Source: Candidatus Bathyarchaeota archaeon
Lineage (GTDB): Archaea; Thermoproteota; Bathyarchaeia; Bathyarchaeales; DTEX01
DNA: 64,000 nucleotides
Assembly (NCBI GenBank): GCA_018397065.1
Contig: JAGTRI010000004.1
Coordinates: forward strand, 1-64,000
Direction: 5' to 3'
Shown here: positions 8,741-17,787 of the stretch, piece after piece
Numbering within the stretch: position 1 is the first letter of the stretch
How the letters are laid out: each line of letters starts with the position of its first letter
Notes under the pieces: generated by a model
The model's database searches: none
The model's input: the letters and a program-made list of their open reading frames with translations, nothing else
What the model was told of the DNA's origin: nothing
Made by a program: the position numbers and the translations under genes

Positions 8741-10159
8741 TTGCAAATCCGATTAAGGGTGGACTCATACGAGGCAGGCGTTGGAGCAGTAGGTGGACTG
8801 TCAACTTTTCATAATAACTTGTATCCCAGACTTGTAAAAAGGGGTTTTGACATCAAAACCTTTTCTATGCGATTCAGCCCTGATCTTCCCACAAGAGAAG
8901 AGTTTAAAGGAGTAATCATTAGGCGACCGTCAACCGATGTAGACTTGGATGTTGCCTATGCTTGGACCTACGATATTTTGCACCAGTACGGCATAAGAGT
9001 CGACTACTTGACGCCTTCGGAGATATATGTTGTCCCGAGATACTTTACTAACTTTGGCGCTGTTCCATCACCTTTCAGGATGGCAGAGGCAGACGTTTTC
9101 TCTCCACACGATTGGATGTCATATCTGAGAAGCGGATTGAACGCTTGGTTGCATCCAGACTTGGTTCAGGCAATTTTTATTCATTCAACTGAACCTGGCA
9201 GAATCGGCGGAATACAGCATTATAATCTAAATGGAACGTCCGACAAATTTGACTTGTCCGATTTTAGGTTGATGGCGAAGGAAGACTATGGCGCCTCGTT
9301 CTACCAGGGGCTTCGGTTGATCCGTGACCTTGAATTCCCTTTGACTTTTAAAATCTTGCACAGGCTTTCCAACTCCGCTCTTTTTACTGTTAGCCGAATC
9401 CATAGGAAAGAGTACCTTTTTGGGTTAAAAGCCCATGGAATGCGGTTTGGAGAGGTGGAGGACAGAGTTTTTGCTATTTACCATGGCGTTGACACCAGTG
9501 AGTATAGACCGTTGCCGAACATTGAGAAAAAAGGGTTCACCATAGGTTTCATTGGAAGATGCACACCTGTGAAGGGGATAGACGTTATACCTGAACTTGC
9601 TGCGATTTTGGTTAAGAAGATTCCAGATGTGAAGTTTCATGTAGTAACTAAGACTGAACCGCAGAACTATTATTATAAGAATTTTGCAGAAAGAATCCGA
9701 GATTTAGGTGTCAACAACACAGTAATTATTGACAACACATTCTATGTGGGCGAAGAAAAAATTAAGGTCATAAATTCATGGAACCTCACACTGGTACCCT
9801 CAAGATACGAACCTCAGGGGCAAGTGGACCTTGAATCCATGTCCTGTGGCGTTGTTCCAGCAGTAGGCATGGGCGGGCTTCGAGAAAAGGTTGTTGACGG
9901 ATTCAATGGCATATGGATAAACCCTGATGATCTAAAAGAAACAGCGGAAAAAATATTTCAGTTTTATAAAGGAAATTACAATGGCAGAAGCCAAGATGAG
10001 ATTGCTCGAAACTGCAGGGAATCCGCAGAAAAAATTTGGGACTGGGAGAAAAGAGCTGATGTGCATAAAGAAATTTACACCTATTTAACTGATGGCCGCG
10101 TCGATGAAATCTCCAAAGACTTGAATAGTCTTTTGTTACCTAAACCTTCAAAAATCTAG
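8741..10159 (+). CDS. Glycosyltransferase, GT4/GT5 (GT-B fold), glycogen-synthase-like
   Basis: A 472-residue GT-B glycosyltransferase starting at TTG. The N-terminal domain opens with GAVGGLSTFHNNLYPRLVKRG, like starch/glycogen synthases. The C-terminal domain has the IGFIGRCTPVKGIDVIPE nucleotide-binding strand and an EX7E motif within YEPQGQVDLESMSCG. The N-terminal domain is interrupted by a long segment (about residues 90-190) not usual in GT4. The 141 nt upstream show no clear TATA box. A second glycosyltransferase lies 60 nt downstream, so a shared role in glycogen or another storage or surface glycan is likely. The acceptor is unknown. Confidence 0.82.
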   Translation: MQIRLRVDSYEAGVGAVGGLSTFHNNLYPRLVKRGFDIKTFSMRFSPDLPTREEFKGVIIRRPSTDVDLDVAYAWTYDILHQYGIRVDYLTPSEIYVVPRYFTNFGAVPSPFRMAEADVFSPHDWMSYLRSGLNAWLHPDLVQAIFIHSTEPGRIGGIQHYNLNGTSDKFDLSDFRLMAKEDYGASFYQGLRLIRDLEFPLTFKILHRLSNSALFTVSRIHRKEYLFGLKAHGMRFGEVEDRVFAIYHGVDTSEYRPLPNIEKKGFTIGFIGRCTPVKGIDVIPELAAILVKKIPDVKFHVVTKTEPQNYYYKNFAERIRDLGVNNTVIIDNTFYVGEEKIKVINSWNLTLVPSRYEPQGQVDLESMSCGVVPAVGMGGLREKVVDGFNGIWINPDDLKETAEKIFQFYKGNYNGRSQDEIARNCRESAEKIWDWEKRADVHKEIYTYLTDGRVDEISKDLNSLLLPKPSKI

Positions 10160-10219
10160 CATTTTTTAGGCATTTGACCGTAAAATGGCAATAAAGCTCT
10201 TAACACAAATCATCATAAT

Positions 10220-11407
10220 ATGAAGCGTGGCCACACAGAAATGAAAGTATGCATGTTAACCTGGGAGTTTCCTCCTAGAATCGTGGGAGGCATAGCTCGA
10301 CACTGTTATGGCTTAACAAGGGCGCTGGTAAAACTAGGTCATGAAATACATGTTGTTACACTAGAGTTTCCCGGCGCTTCTGATTTTGAAGATGTGGAAG
10401 GCGTAAAGGTGCACCGCGTAAAGATTGAGCTTGGGCATCCTAACTTCATAACTTGGACCTTAATTTTTAATCATTTCATGGAAAAAAAGGCCGCTGCCTT
10501 AAGCTATCTCATTGACTTTGACATAATTCACGTGCACGATTGGTTAACAACTCCTTCGGGCATAACGTCAAAAAATTTTCTGAATAAGCCTATGGTTTGC
10601 ACTGTTCACAGCACCGAAGTTGGTCGAGTACAACACCTAAGTAGCCCTGATTCCTACATGATTGACGGTTTAGAATGGTGGATGTTGTACGAGTCAAAGT
10701 CTGTGATAATATGCAGCAATTTCATGATGAAAGAAGTTGTCAGCCACTTTCACCTTCCGCCAGAAAAAGTAAGCATAATCCCCAACGCAATTGACACTCA
10801 TGAATATGCTTTTAATGTAGATAGGGAGGCTGTAAGAAAACGTTATGGAGTTATGCCTCACGAGAAGCTCGTTGTCTTCATTGGAAGATTGGTTCCTCAA
10901 AAAGGCGTGGAGTACCTAATCAATGCTGTACCGTTAATCGTAAGGAACCATGGGGGAACCAAGTTTCTCATAGCTGGAGACGGATGGTCCCGCAGTCATT
11001 TGGAAAGCATGGCAGCTGCAACTGGGTATGGAAACAAGATACGTTTCTTAGGCTTCATCTCAGATTCTGAACGCATAGAACTATTAAAGAGCGCTGATGT
11101 TTTAGTGATTCCCTCAATTTATGAACCATTCGGAATCGTCGCATTGGAGGGAATGGCAGCAGGCGTCCCAGTTGTCGCCTCAAATGTAGGAGGTCTCTCT
11201 GAAATCATTGAGCACGACCGAACTGGAATGCTTGCCTACTCGGAAAATTCCGAATCTATTGCTTGGTGTGTTAATAAGGTTTTATCTGACCAGGGATACG
11301 CTAATTGGATTATAGAAAACGCTAAAAAGAGGGTTAATGAAGTATATAGTTGGGAGTCTGTGGCTAGAAAGGTTTCAGAAGTATATGAAAAGACGTGTGA
11401 GCGGTGA
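10220..11407 (+). CDS. Glycosyltransferase family 4, glycogen-synthase-like
   Basis: A 395-residue GT4 enzyme. The N-terminal MLTWEFPPRIVGGIARHCYGL motif is typical of archaeal glycogen synthase-like GT4 proteins. IHVHDWLTTPSG follows near residue 105. The C-terminal domain carries VVFIGRLVPQKGVEYLI and the EX7E catalytic motif in YEPFGIVALEGM. The length is normal. ATG at 10220 is taken as the start; an in-frame ATG at 10241 sits even closer to the conserved core. It probably transfers a nucleotide-activated sugar to a glucan, paired with the upstream glycosyltransferase. Confidence 0.88.
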   Translation: MKRGHTEMKVCMLTWEFPPRIVGGIARHCYGLTRALVKLGHEIHVVTLEFPGASDFEDVEGVKVHRVKIELGHPNFITWTLIFNHFMEKKAAALSYLIDFDIIHVHDWLTTPSGITSKNFLNKPMVCTVHSTEVGRVQHLSSPDSYMIDGLEWWMLYESKSVIICSNFMMKEVVSHFHLPPEKVSIIPNAIDTHEYAFNVDREAVRKRYGVMPHEKLVVFIGRLVPQKGVEYLINAVPLIVRNHGGTKFLIAGDGWSRSHLESMAAATGYGNKIRFLGFISDSERIELLKSADVLVIPSIYEPFGIVALEGMAAGVPVVASNVGGLSEIIEHDRTGMLAYSENSESIAWCVNKVLSDQGYANWIIENAKKRVNEVYSWESVARKVSEVYEKTCER

Positions 11408-11413
11408 CGTGGA

Positions 11414-11671
11414 ATGGGTTTAAGGGGATACTCGATGCCTGACGAGATTTATTTTCTTTGCCTACTTCACAACATTGGCGCTATAAGCTCAGAGAAATCG
11501 TTATCTGTAGATGAAATTTCGCAGTGGACAGTTATGGATCCGCAGAAAGTAAAAGAAAATCTTGAAAAACTTATCAGCACACAGTATATACAAAAAACCT
11601 ACAGAGATGGATCGGAAAGATATCATGTGACAATTAACGGAATTAGAAAAGTTCTAAGTATGTACAGCTAG
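11414..11671 (+). CDS. Small winged-helix protein behind the glycosyltransferase
   Basis: An 85-residue protein beginning 6 nt after the glycosyltransferase stop. The sequence has the helix pattern of a winged helix: a first helix in EIYFLCLLHNIGA, a recognition-helix region in MDPQKVKENLEKLISTQYIQKTY, and a wing in RDGSERYHVTINGIRKVL. It ends without an extra domain. I infer a DNA-binding regulator for the glycan operon. No exact family is recognised. Confidence 0.6.
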   Translation: MGLRGYSMPDEIYFLCLLHNIGAISSEKSLSVDEISQWTVMDPQKVKENLEKLISTQYIQKTYRDGSERYHVTINGIRKVLSMYS

Positions 11672-11792
11672 AACCTAAGCCCTAAACACAGAACCAACCA
11701 TTTTCCACATAACAGTAATAGGAACGTTCGCTTTATTACTGACCTCTCATAATATTATTTTGAAATTTATTACGCCACTTCAGGGGAAAAGC

Positions 11793-12338
11793 ATGGAAAA
11801 AATGTCTGAAACTAAAGCTGATATTCTCGAACTATTATGGGTAAATGATGCACCACTTAACTTTAAACAAATCACAGAAAAACTCGGTCTGAAACCTCGC
11901 GCAGCAAACATGCATCTTTTAGGCTTGATGAAAGCCGGGTTCATCGCTAAAAACGCCAATAACGAATATACAATAACGCCTTCTGGTAGAGTAGCGCTTG
12001 GATTCCCATCAACCGACGAGAAACTTGCAAGAAAAATATTAAGCAAAACTGCGAAAGAAAAGGCTTTTTATTTTTACAAAGGAATTGGTCAACCTACAGA
12101 CATCGAGGCTGACAGCCTAAATGATTTTTGTGAAAAACTTAGGACTTTGGACACAAAAATAATAGAGTTCCACACTGAAAGAGGAGATTTTGAAGCATGG
12201 GTCTCTTCTCTAGGAGACATTGAACTAGCCAAGCGGTTAAAGGTTATAAGAGGATCAAATTTGTCTGGCGAGTTACTTCGTAAAAAGACCTATGACGCAG
12301 TGAAATCTAGATGCGATGAACTATCTAAAGCAAAATAG
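11793..12338 (+). CDS. Winged-helix protein with DUF5752-like C-terminal domain
   Basis: A 181-residue protein from ATG 11793, preceded by AGGGGA at a good spacing. A TTG at 11760 would add 11 residues. Residues 1-75 form an ArsR/MarR-like winged helix (ADILELLWVNDAPLNFKQI, AANMHLLGLMKAGFI). The C-terminal 95 residues include IIEFHTERGDFEAWVSSLGD and ELAKRLKVIRG. This H-x6-DFxxW-xxxLGD pattern recurs in archaeal DUF5752-type domains. A TATA-like CATAATATTATTTT lies at 11749-11761. The function is unknown; a transcription regulator is inferred. Confidence 0.65.
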   Translation: MEKMSETKADILELLWVNDAPLNFKQITEKLGLKPRAANMHLLGLMKAGFIAKNANNEYTITPSGRVALGFPSTDEKLARKILSKTAKEKAFYFYKGIGQPTDIEADSLNDFCEKLRTLDTKIIEFHTERGDFEAWVSSLGDIELAKRLKVIRGSNLSGELLRKKTYDAVKSRCDELSKAK

Positions 12339-12456
12339 GTTCCTTGCTCATCATTAAAGAAACACCCTTCATTACCCCTTATTATTTATATAAAAAGTCG
12401 AAGTAATCCTTTTTCAAAAAACTATTTACTCAATTTAATATTATGTGAGGATTTAG

Positions 12457-13494
12457 ATGATTGAAATTGATGGAAGCCAAAAAAGCGGCAGCGGAACAAT
12501 ACTTAGACTTTCCGTAGCTCTAGCTGCGATCACAAAAGAACCGCTGCATATTTTTAACATTCGCAAGAAAAGAAGAGATCCTGGACTTAGGCCTCAGCAC
12601 CTAGAAGCTGTTCTGACAGCCACAAGGCTCTGTAATGCAACAATAAAAGGCGCCTCACTAGGTTCAGAAGAACTCTGGTTTGAACCTGATAAAATTGTGG
12701 GTGGAAAAATAAAAGCTGAGATTGGAACTGCAGGAAGCATCCCAATGTTAATTTTAACAGTTTTACCTATGTGCATCTTTGCGCAGCAGCCCGTAAACCT
12801 TACGATTACAAAAGGAGGAACCGATGTCCTTCATTCTCCAACAATAAATTACATACGTTTCGTCTTACTTCCAACGTTGGAACAGATGGGCGTAAAATCA
12901 ACACTTAAGGTCAACAAATATGGCTACTATCCAAAAGGCATGGGAGAAGTCACGTTAGAAGTTCAGCCTTGCACACAAATACTTCCATACAAGCGAACGG
13001 AATTTGGAAAAATCACAGAAGTAAAAGGCATCTCAGTCTGCACTTTCTTGGCTGACAGAAACGTGGCTGCGCGCCAAGCAAAAGAGGCGGAAAGATTATT
13101 AGCACAACACGGTTATCACCCAAAAATTGAAGTAGTCAACGATTTTTCAAACCCGTTGCAGAAAGGAAGCTCTTTGGTCCTTTGGTCCTTAACGGACACT
13201 AACGTAATGTTAGGCGGCGATTCAATCGGCGAGATACAGAAACCAAGTGAAAAGGTCGCCTATGAAGCTGTAAAAAGCTTGCTGACTGAAATCCAAGCAA
13301 AAGCAACGGTTGATGTGCACTTAGCTGACATGCTTATACCATTCATAGCCTTAGCAGAGGGCGAATCAGAATATCTTACACGGATGCTAACTGACCACAT
13401 TGAATCAAACCTATGGCTCGCATCTACATTTCTCGGAGCCAAATTCAAAACCGAAAAACATAATGGATTATACAGAATAACAAAAACACAATAA
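12457..13494 (+). CDS. rtcA: RNA 3'-terminal phosphate cyclase
   Basis: A 345-residue RtcA-family enzyme, which converts RNA 3'-phosphates to 2',3'-cyclic phosphates through a covalent AMP-histidine. The opening IEIDGSQKSGSGTILRLSVAL and the RRDPGLRPQHLEAV segment are diagnostic. The nucleophile is His288 in VHLADMLIPFIALA. ATG at 12457 has a TGAGGATTTAG site. The length is normal. A possible role in tRNA intron processing or RNA repair fits the intron-bearing tRNA seen later in the window, but that link is only inference. Confidence 0.93.
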   Translation: MIEIDGSQKSGSGTILRLSVALAAITKEPLHIFNIRKKRRDPGLRPQHLEAVLTATRLCNATIKGASLGSEELWFEPDKIVGGKIKAEIGTAGSIPMLILTVLPMCIFAQQPVNLTITKGGTDVLHSPTINYIRFVLLPTLEQMGVKSTLKVNKYGYYPKGMGEVTLEVQPCTQILPYKRTEFGKITEVKGISVCTFLADRNVAARQAKEAERLLAQHGYHPKIEVVNDFSNPLQKGSSLVLWSLTDTNVMLGGDSIGEIQKPSEKVAYEAVKSLLTEIQAKATVDVHLADMLIPFIALAEGESEYLTRMLTDHIESNLWLASTFLGAKFKTEKHNGLYRITKTQ

Positions 13495-13888
13495 AAAATA
13501 CGCACCTCCAAAAAAGGCCTTCTCAACCAAAACGAAGCAAAATTGGATTAACCTGCACATAAACATTTTTAGCACCACCATTGAATCCATAGTTCCACAG
13601 TGTTTCTACAGAGCCTATATAAAGAAAAAATTCTGCGCATCCATGGAACAAACACAAAACAAGGCAAAAAAGATGACCGGACTATATATACTCTTCCCCC
13701 TAAACAACAAGCACATACAAAACAAGAAAAACATGTCAATAGGCCAGAAAAAACTGCACACACTAGTTTACACGGACTGGAAAAGCATAAACAGCCCAAA
13801 TGAAGCAAACAATATTACTCAAACTATAACCTTAGGGTAGCACGAAAGACAGAGTTTATAAAAAAATAAAGCCACACAAGATGAATAA
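13495..13888. other. Non-coding gap
   Basis: This A/C-rich spacer of about 390 nt shows no convincing gene. Short open frames at 13600-13840 have biased lysine/asparagine composition, no ribosome-binding site and no family pattern. A TATA-like CCTATATAAAG at 13613-13623 has nothing obvious downstream except these weak frames, so an unannotated transcript is possible. A second TATA, TTTATAAAAAAATA, at 13855-13868 serves the next gene. Confidence 0.5.
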
Positions 13889-14365
13889 TTGATAATAATA
13901 GACAAGGTGATGAATATTACTAAAAGCCATCCTTACATAAAGTATCCTGGAAATGTCCATTTCGAATGTAGCCTATGCGCCTTATGTTGCGGAGACACTG
14001 AAACCAACGTTCGAAAAATTCTTTTACTTAAAAAAGAAGCTGAAGAAATTTCTAAAAAGACCCAGAGAGACATTGAAAGTTTCGCTGAAAAAACTGATGA
14101 TAAAGCGCCATATGTCTACGTGATGAAAAAAACTAAGAATAGTAAATGCGTGTTTTTAAAAGAAAAATTATGCACTATTTATGACATAAGACCTTTGATT
14201 TGCAAGTTTTACCCATTCAAGATCGACAACCTTGGAAATCAACATTATAGGTTTTCTTACACAAAAGAATGCCCAGGCATGGGAAAAGGTTCTCAACTTA
14301 AGAAAACATTTTTTAAAATCCTATTCTCCGAATTTATCACTTCAATGAAAAAGAACAATTCATAG
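13889..14365 (+). CDS. YkgJ/UPF0153-type cysteine-cluster protein
   Basis: A 158-residue protein with the cysteine pattern of the YkgJ family: CSLCALCCGD near residue 30, CVFL near 91, CTIYDIRPLICKFYPF near 98-113, and a final TKECPGMGKG. These cysteines bind zinc or an iron-sulfur cluster; the biochemical role is unknown in most members. The TTG start lies about 27 nt from the TATA box at 13855-13868, so the message would be leaderless from this codon. An ATG at 13910 is the alternative. Confidence 0.78.
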   Translation: MIIIDKVMNITKSHPYIKYPGNVHFECSLCALCCGDTETNVRKILLLKKEAEEISKKTQRDIESFAEKTDDKAPYVYVMKKTKNSKCVFLKEKLCTIYDIRPLICKFYPFKIDNLGNQHYRFSYTKECPGMGKGSQLKKTFFKILFSEFITSMKKNNS

Positions 14366-14435
14366 AAAAAAATAATTAACTTTTTTAAGGGGCGCCTATG
14401 TCCCGCTTTATTTTTTTAAAAGAAGAATAAAACAC

Positions 14436-15383
14436 TTACAAATCCATGACAAAGAGGAGGCAGTCCACTAGCTCCTTGTATCTGTTTCTGATAGTTACCT
14501 CAGTTACCTTCGCAATTTCAGCTATCTCCCGTTGAGTTCTTCGTTCTCCAACTAAAACCGAAGCAATGTAACTTGCCGCCGCTGCAATACCCGTGGGTCC
14601 CCTGCCAGATGTTAGCTTAAGGTTACCAGCGGTCATAAGAATCTTGTTAGCAATCTCCTCAACCTTGCCCTGCATTGTCAACTGATTTGAAAACTTCGAC
14701 ACATACTGGTTTGCCCTAACTGGAGGAATAAGATAATCAAGTTCCTTAACCAAAAAGCGATAGCTCCTGCCAACCTCTCTTTTACTGACATTGGAAGCCT
14801 TAGAAATTTCCTCAAGAGTTCTCGCAAGCCCGCATTGTCTGCATGCAATGTATACAGAAGCTGCGCTAATTCCCTGAATTGACCGTCCGCGAATAAGCCT
14901 TTCCTTTACAGCCTTCCTATATATGACTGAAGCTGTCTCAAAAATGCTTTTAGGCAACGAAAGATTGTTCGCTATCTTCGTGATCTCAGAAAGAGCAAAC
15001 GCAAGATTCCGCTCCATAGCATCGGAAACCCTGATCCTCCTCTGCCACTTCCTTAGCCGGTAAATTTGAGCCTTCTGACCTGCAGAAAACTTTTTTCCGT
15101 AAATATCCCGGTCGTGCCAGTCAATCATCGTAGAAAGTCCCTTATCATGAATCGTAAAAGTTACTGGAGCGCCAGTTCGAGCTCTTTTTTCTCTTTGCTC
15201 AGTGTCAAAAGCCCGCCATTCAGGCCCTTGATCCGTCAATTTCATGTCAAGGACGAATCCACAGTCCATGCACACAACTTCTGCAGACTCATAATCTCTC
15301 ATAAGCCTAGTTCCGCCGCATTCAGTGCATCGCTGAATGTCTCTAAGACCAGGTGAAACAGATGCTTTTTTATTTTCACTCAT
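14436..15383 (-). CDS. tfb: Transcription initiation factor IIB
   Basis: A 315-residue TFB. The N-terminal zinc ribbon has Cys19, Cys22, Cys38 and Cys41. The B-finger/linker region follows with WRAFD and [14 protein letters not shown]. Two cyclin-fold repeats fill residues 110-310; the second includes [17 protein letters not shown]. The C-terminal helix-turn-helix for BRE recognition reads [27 protein letters not shown] bridges TBP-promoter DNA and RNA polymerase. The ATG overlaps the gar1 stop by 4 nt, so the two are coupled. Confidence 0.97.
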   Translation of the reverse strand: MSENKKASVSPGLRDIQRCTECGGTRLMRDYESAEVVCMDCGFVLDMKLTDQGPEWRAFDTEQREKRARTGAPVTFTIHDKGLSTMIDWHDRDIYGKKFSAGQKAQIYRLRKWQRRIRVSDAMERNLAFALSEITKIANNLSLPKSIFETASVIYRKAVKERLIRGRSIQGISAASVYIACRQCGLARTLEEISKASNVSKREVGRSYRFLVKELDYLIPPVRANQYVSKFSNQLTMQGKVEEIANKILMTAGNLKLTSGRGPTGIAAAASYIASVLVGERRTQREIAEIAKVTEVTIRNRYKELVDCLLFVMDL

Positions 15384-15637
15384 CTTTTTCCACTCCTTTT
15401 TTTCTGTTTTGAAAGAGGCATAAAGTAAAGAAAACTTCCCACAATACTTTGATGGTCACCCGTTTTAACATCAACTAAGACATAAGGCGATACAGTTGGT
15501 CCAATAACGTCAAATATTTTCCCCACTTGCCTATTTTTTTTGTCCATCACTGTTACGCCGATTCTAGGAGTTTTTTCAGCTTTTATTACCGCTTTACCAC
15601 TCGGACTGATATGAACGACTCGTCCGATTCTTTTCAA
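15380..15637 (-). CDS. gar1: H/ACA ribonucleoprotein protein Gar1
   Basis: An 85-residue Gar1-family beta-barrel protein: [46 protein letters not shown], and a basic tail KQKKRSGKR. In archaea Gar1 joins Cbf5, Nop10 and L7Ae in the H/ACA RNP that makes pseudouridine in rRNA. TTG is the only sensible start. It sits between SRP19 and TFB, a known archaeal gene order. Confidence 0.9.
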   Translation of the reverse strand: MKRIGRVVHISPSGKAVIKAEKTPRIGVTVMDKKNRQVGKIFDVIGPTVSPYVLVDVKTGDHQSIVGSFLYFMPLSKQKKRSGKR

Positions 15638-15707
15638 ACCTTCAACTCCTCAAAAGACGTGAACGAAAAAACCCATATTTGTTATATAAACATTTCTCAT
15701 TTCGAAT

Positions 15708-15992
15708 TCAGACCATAAGTCTCGAAATTTCATGAGCTACTTCAATGATAATCCTGTTCTTAGCCTTCGTTTTCTTTACAAGAACTAAACCGCTCTTTTT
15801 CCATGAAAAACGAGGATACGCTGCGTCCATTACTACTTTATATGAAAATCCAAGATTTGCAACTGCTTTTTCAAGCACACCCAAGTTTGGGGATGGCTTT
15901 GAGAGCTTTTTAGGCACCTTCCTTCCCTTAGACCTTGTTTTTGTAGAATCAAAATAGACAGGCCATAAAACAACCTCATCTCGTCTCCGCAT
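15708..15992 (-). CDS. srp19: Signal recognition particle 19 kDa protein
   Basis: A 94-residue SRP19. The start VVLWPVYFDSTKTRSKGRKVPKKL is the family hallmark, followed by LEKAVANLGFSYKVVMDAAYPRFSW and a basic C-terminal part. It binds SRP RNA and promotes SRP54 assembly for membrane targeting. It is followed by gar1 and tfb on the same strand with about 70 nt between them. Confidence 0.95.
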   Translation of the reverse strand: MRRRDEVVLWPVYFDSTKTRSKGRKVPKKLSKPSPNLGVLEKAVANLGFSYKVVMDAAYPRFSWKKSGLVLVKKTKAKNRIIIEVAHEISRLMV

Positions 15993-16052
15993 ATTCCAGA
16001 TTCACCATCATTAATATTCAAAAGACAACTCAAAAGGTGCGAAAAACTAACT

Positions 16053-16439
16053 CTATTGCGAGACTAGAATTCCGTTAAGAACCCCTGATTGCCCAGGTCT
16101 GGACGTTACCCGAACAGTTCCCATAGAAGTTTCAAGAAGCGTTCCTTTTGTGATAACACCCCTTCTGTCATAATCCACGTTAGATGGATTCTTAAGAACC
16201 CTTAATATTTCAACCCTCTTGGTTTCTCCTGTTGAAGAATCAGAGACATTCACATATTTTGTACTCACGAGACGAACTTTTAAGGTTCCTCCTCTTCCTC
16301 TTTCTTTCTTTGTCTCGTGTTCATTAATAGTAGTCATAATGGGAAAGTTTCCTTTCTCAAACCTTCGTTTACCTCTGTATGCTTTCTTTTTACCGCCTGA
16401 ACGTTTCCTTTTATGTAGATTGCCATGCCAAGATGACAT
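16053..16439 (-). CDS. rps8e: 30S ribosomal protein S8e
   Basis: A 128-residue S8e. The N-terminus has WHGNLHKRKRSGGKKKAYRGKRR. The middle has TLKVRLVSTKYVNVSDSSTGETKRVEILRV, and the end has TVRVTSRPGQSGVLNGILV. All are conserved in archaeal and eukaryotic S8e. The ATG start is preceded by AAGGAGAAT. It lies 68 nt after scpB. Confidence 0.97.
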   Translation of the reverse strand: MSSWHGNLHKRKRSGGKKKAYRGKRRFEKGNFPIMTTINEHETKKERGRGGTLKVRLVSTKYVNVSDSSTGETKRVEILRVLKNPSNVDYDRRGVITKGTLLETSMGTVRVTSRPGQSGVLNGILVSQ

Positions 16440-16507
16440 TCTTAATTCTCCTTAATAAAAAGGAAGGAACGCTCAGACTAATATAAATTTAGCGGATACA
16501 AAATGTC

Positions 16508-17116
16508 TTAACTCTCGTTAAAATTGTATTCTTCATCAGAACTAAGAGGCTTTTTCATCAATTCATTAAAGGTTCTTTTGAGTTGGCGTTTCATTATCTT
16601 GATGTCACGGCTTAAACCAAAATAATCCGAAAAAAACTCCGTTACACGAAGAATCTTATTCCTACCATCACTTTTACGTTCAATAAGCCCCATTTCAACC
16701 AGCTGCCTAATGTGACCATAGGCGTGGGCTCCTCGAGCATCAATAACCTGCTTTTGAATTATAGGCTGCCTATAGGCAATGTACGCAAGAGTCCTAAGCG
16801 GACCATCAGACAACAAAGGCCTTACCGCAAGTTTCCTTACTTTAGCTGAAAACTCAGTTTTTAATTGAAGAACGAACCGTTCATCTTCAAGTTCTAACAC
16901 CTCAAGCGGAGTTTCTAATTGCCTATATTTTTCTATTAAAGCTCTAGCTAGCTGTTGAACGCGTTTCTTCGACCGGCTTCCAACAATATACCCTAACGTT
17001 TTTGTGTCAAGGGGACGACCAGCTACATAAAGAGCAGCTTCAATTAATGCCAAATCTTTTTTGAACTTTTCCTCTTGATCTTGAGCAGTTACTTCTTCAG
17101 TTTTATTCGACATCAT
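16508..17116 (-). CDS. scpB: SMC-associated segregation and condensation protein ScpB
   Basis: A 202-residue protein with the two winged helices of ScpB: LALIEAALYVAGRPLDTKTLGYIVG in the first, and LRTLAYIAYRQPIIQKQVIDARG and IRQLVEMGLIERK in the second. It is a kleisin-interacting (kite) subunit of the SMC complex that compacts and segregates DNA. The start overlaps the scpA stop by 4 nt. Confidence 0.92.
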   Translation of the reverse strand: MMSNKTEEVTAQDQEEKFKKDLALIEAALYVAGRPLDTKTLGYIVGSRSKKRVQQLARALIEKYRQLETPLEVLELEDERFVLQLKTEFSAKVRKLAVRPLLSDGPLRTLAYIAYRQPIIQKQVIDARGAHAYGHIRQLVEMGLIERKSDGRNKILRVTEFFSDYFGLSRDIKIMKRQLKRTFNELMKKPLSSDEEYNFNES

Positions 17117-17787
17117 TGAGCCCCATTAATTGTTACAAAGACCTCGTCAGAATTTTCCTCCTGCCATAGGGTTACCCTATTTTTTTGAGCCAAAAAAAGC
17201 AAAACTATAAAACTTCGAATTTGCTCAAGTTTTCTTAAGCCATGTACAAGGTTCGAGAAAGTAACGAGTTTTCCCTCATCTGCAAGCGTAATTATTTTTT
17301 TCATCAGCCTTTCCATCTGCTCTTCCATCTCTATTAGATAAGCACTGATAGTAGGAATTACACCAGCTGGAGGAATGATATCAGTACTTGTAGATGCCTT
17401 TAAGGCAAAGAGCTTCTCAGTTTTCAGAGCGTTATCTAATGCCTCAAGCAAGTTTTGAATTGTTGTTGTCGTTAACTCGTATCGTAAAGGAAGAACTAGT
17501 GGTGGAGGAATAAAATCAGACTGTAGCTTTGGAGCCAAAGGAGCCTTCTCAAGTTCAAGAAGCATCTCAGACTTCATAAGGTACACTGTGGAAGACGAAC
17601 CAAGCGCCATTCCTGAAGCTCTGAAATCAATCTCGTTTCTTTTTTCCATCTCATCAAGAAACGACAAAAGAAGAAAAGACAAATTAATGTCCCATGGATT
17701 CAACTTTTCCAACAATTGCAAGTCAAAAAGAATGTTCCATGGTGGACGAAAATAAAATGGCTTGTTAACATTTATCTCTGTCATCAT
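17113..17787 (-). CDS. scpA: SMC-associated kleisin ScpA
   Basis: A 224-residue kleisin. The N-terminal helical part (PWNILFDLQLLEKLNPWDINLSFLL) binds the SMC neck. The middle is variable. The C-terminal winged helix (LVTFSNLVHGLRKLEQIRSFIVLLFLAQKNRVTLWQEE) binds the other SMC head. Its ATG overlaps the smc stop (ATGA), and it overlaps scpB, so the three genes are one translationally coupled operon. Confidence 0.92.
   Translation of the reverse strand: MMTEINVNKPFYFRPPWNILFDLQLLEKLNPWDINLSFLLLSFLDEMEKRNEIDFRASGMALGSSSTVYLMKSEMLLELEKAPLAPKLQSDFIPPPLVLPLRYELTTTTIQNLLEALDNALKTEKLFALKASTSTDIIPPAGVIPTISAYLIEMEEQMERLMKKIITLADEGKLVTFSNLVHGLRKLEQIRSFIVLLFLAQKNRVTLWQEENSDEVFVTINGAQ

Noticed and set aside
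13600..13840. Two overlapping short plus-strand frames after rtcA
   Set aside because: Lysine/asparagine/threonine-rich, no ribosome-binding site, mutually overlapping, and no family pattern; typical of A-rich spacer.
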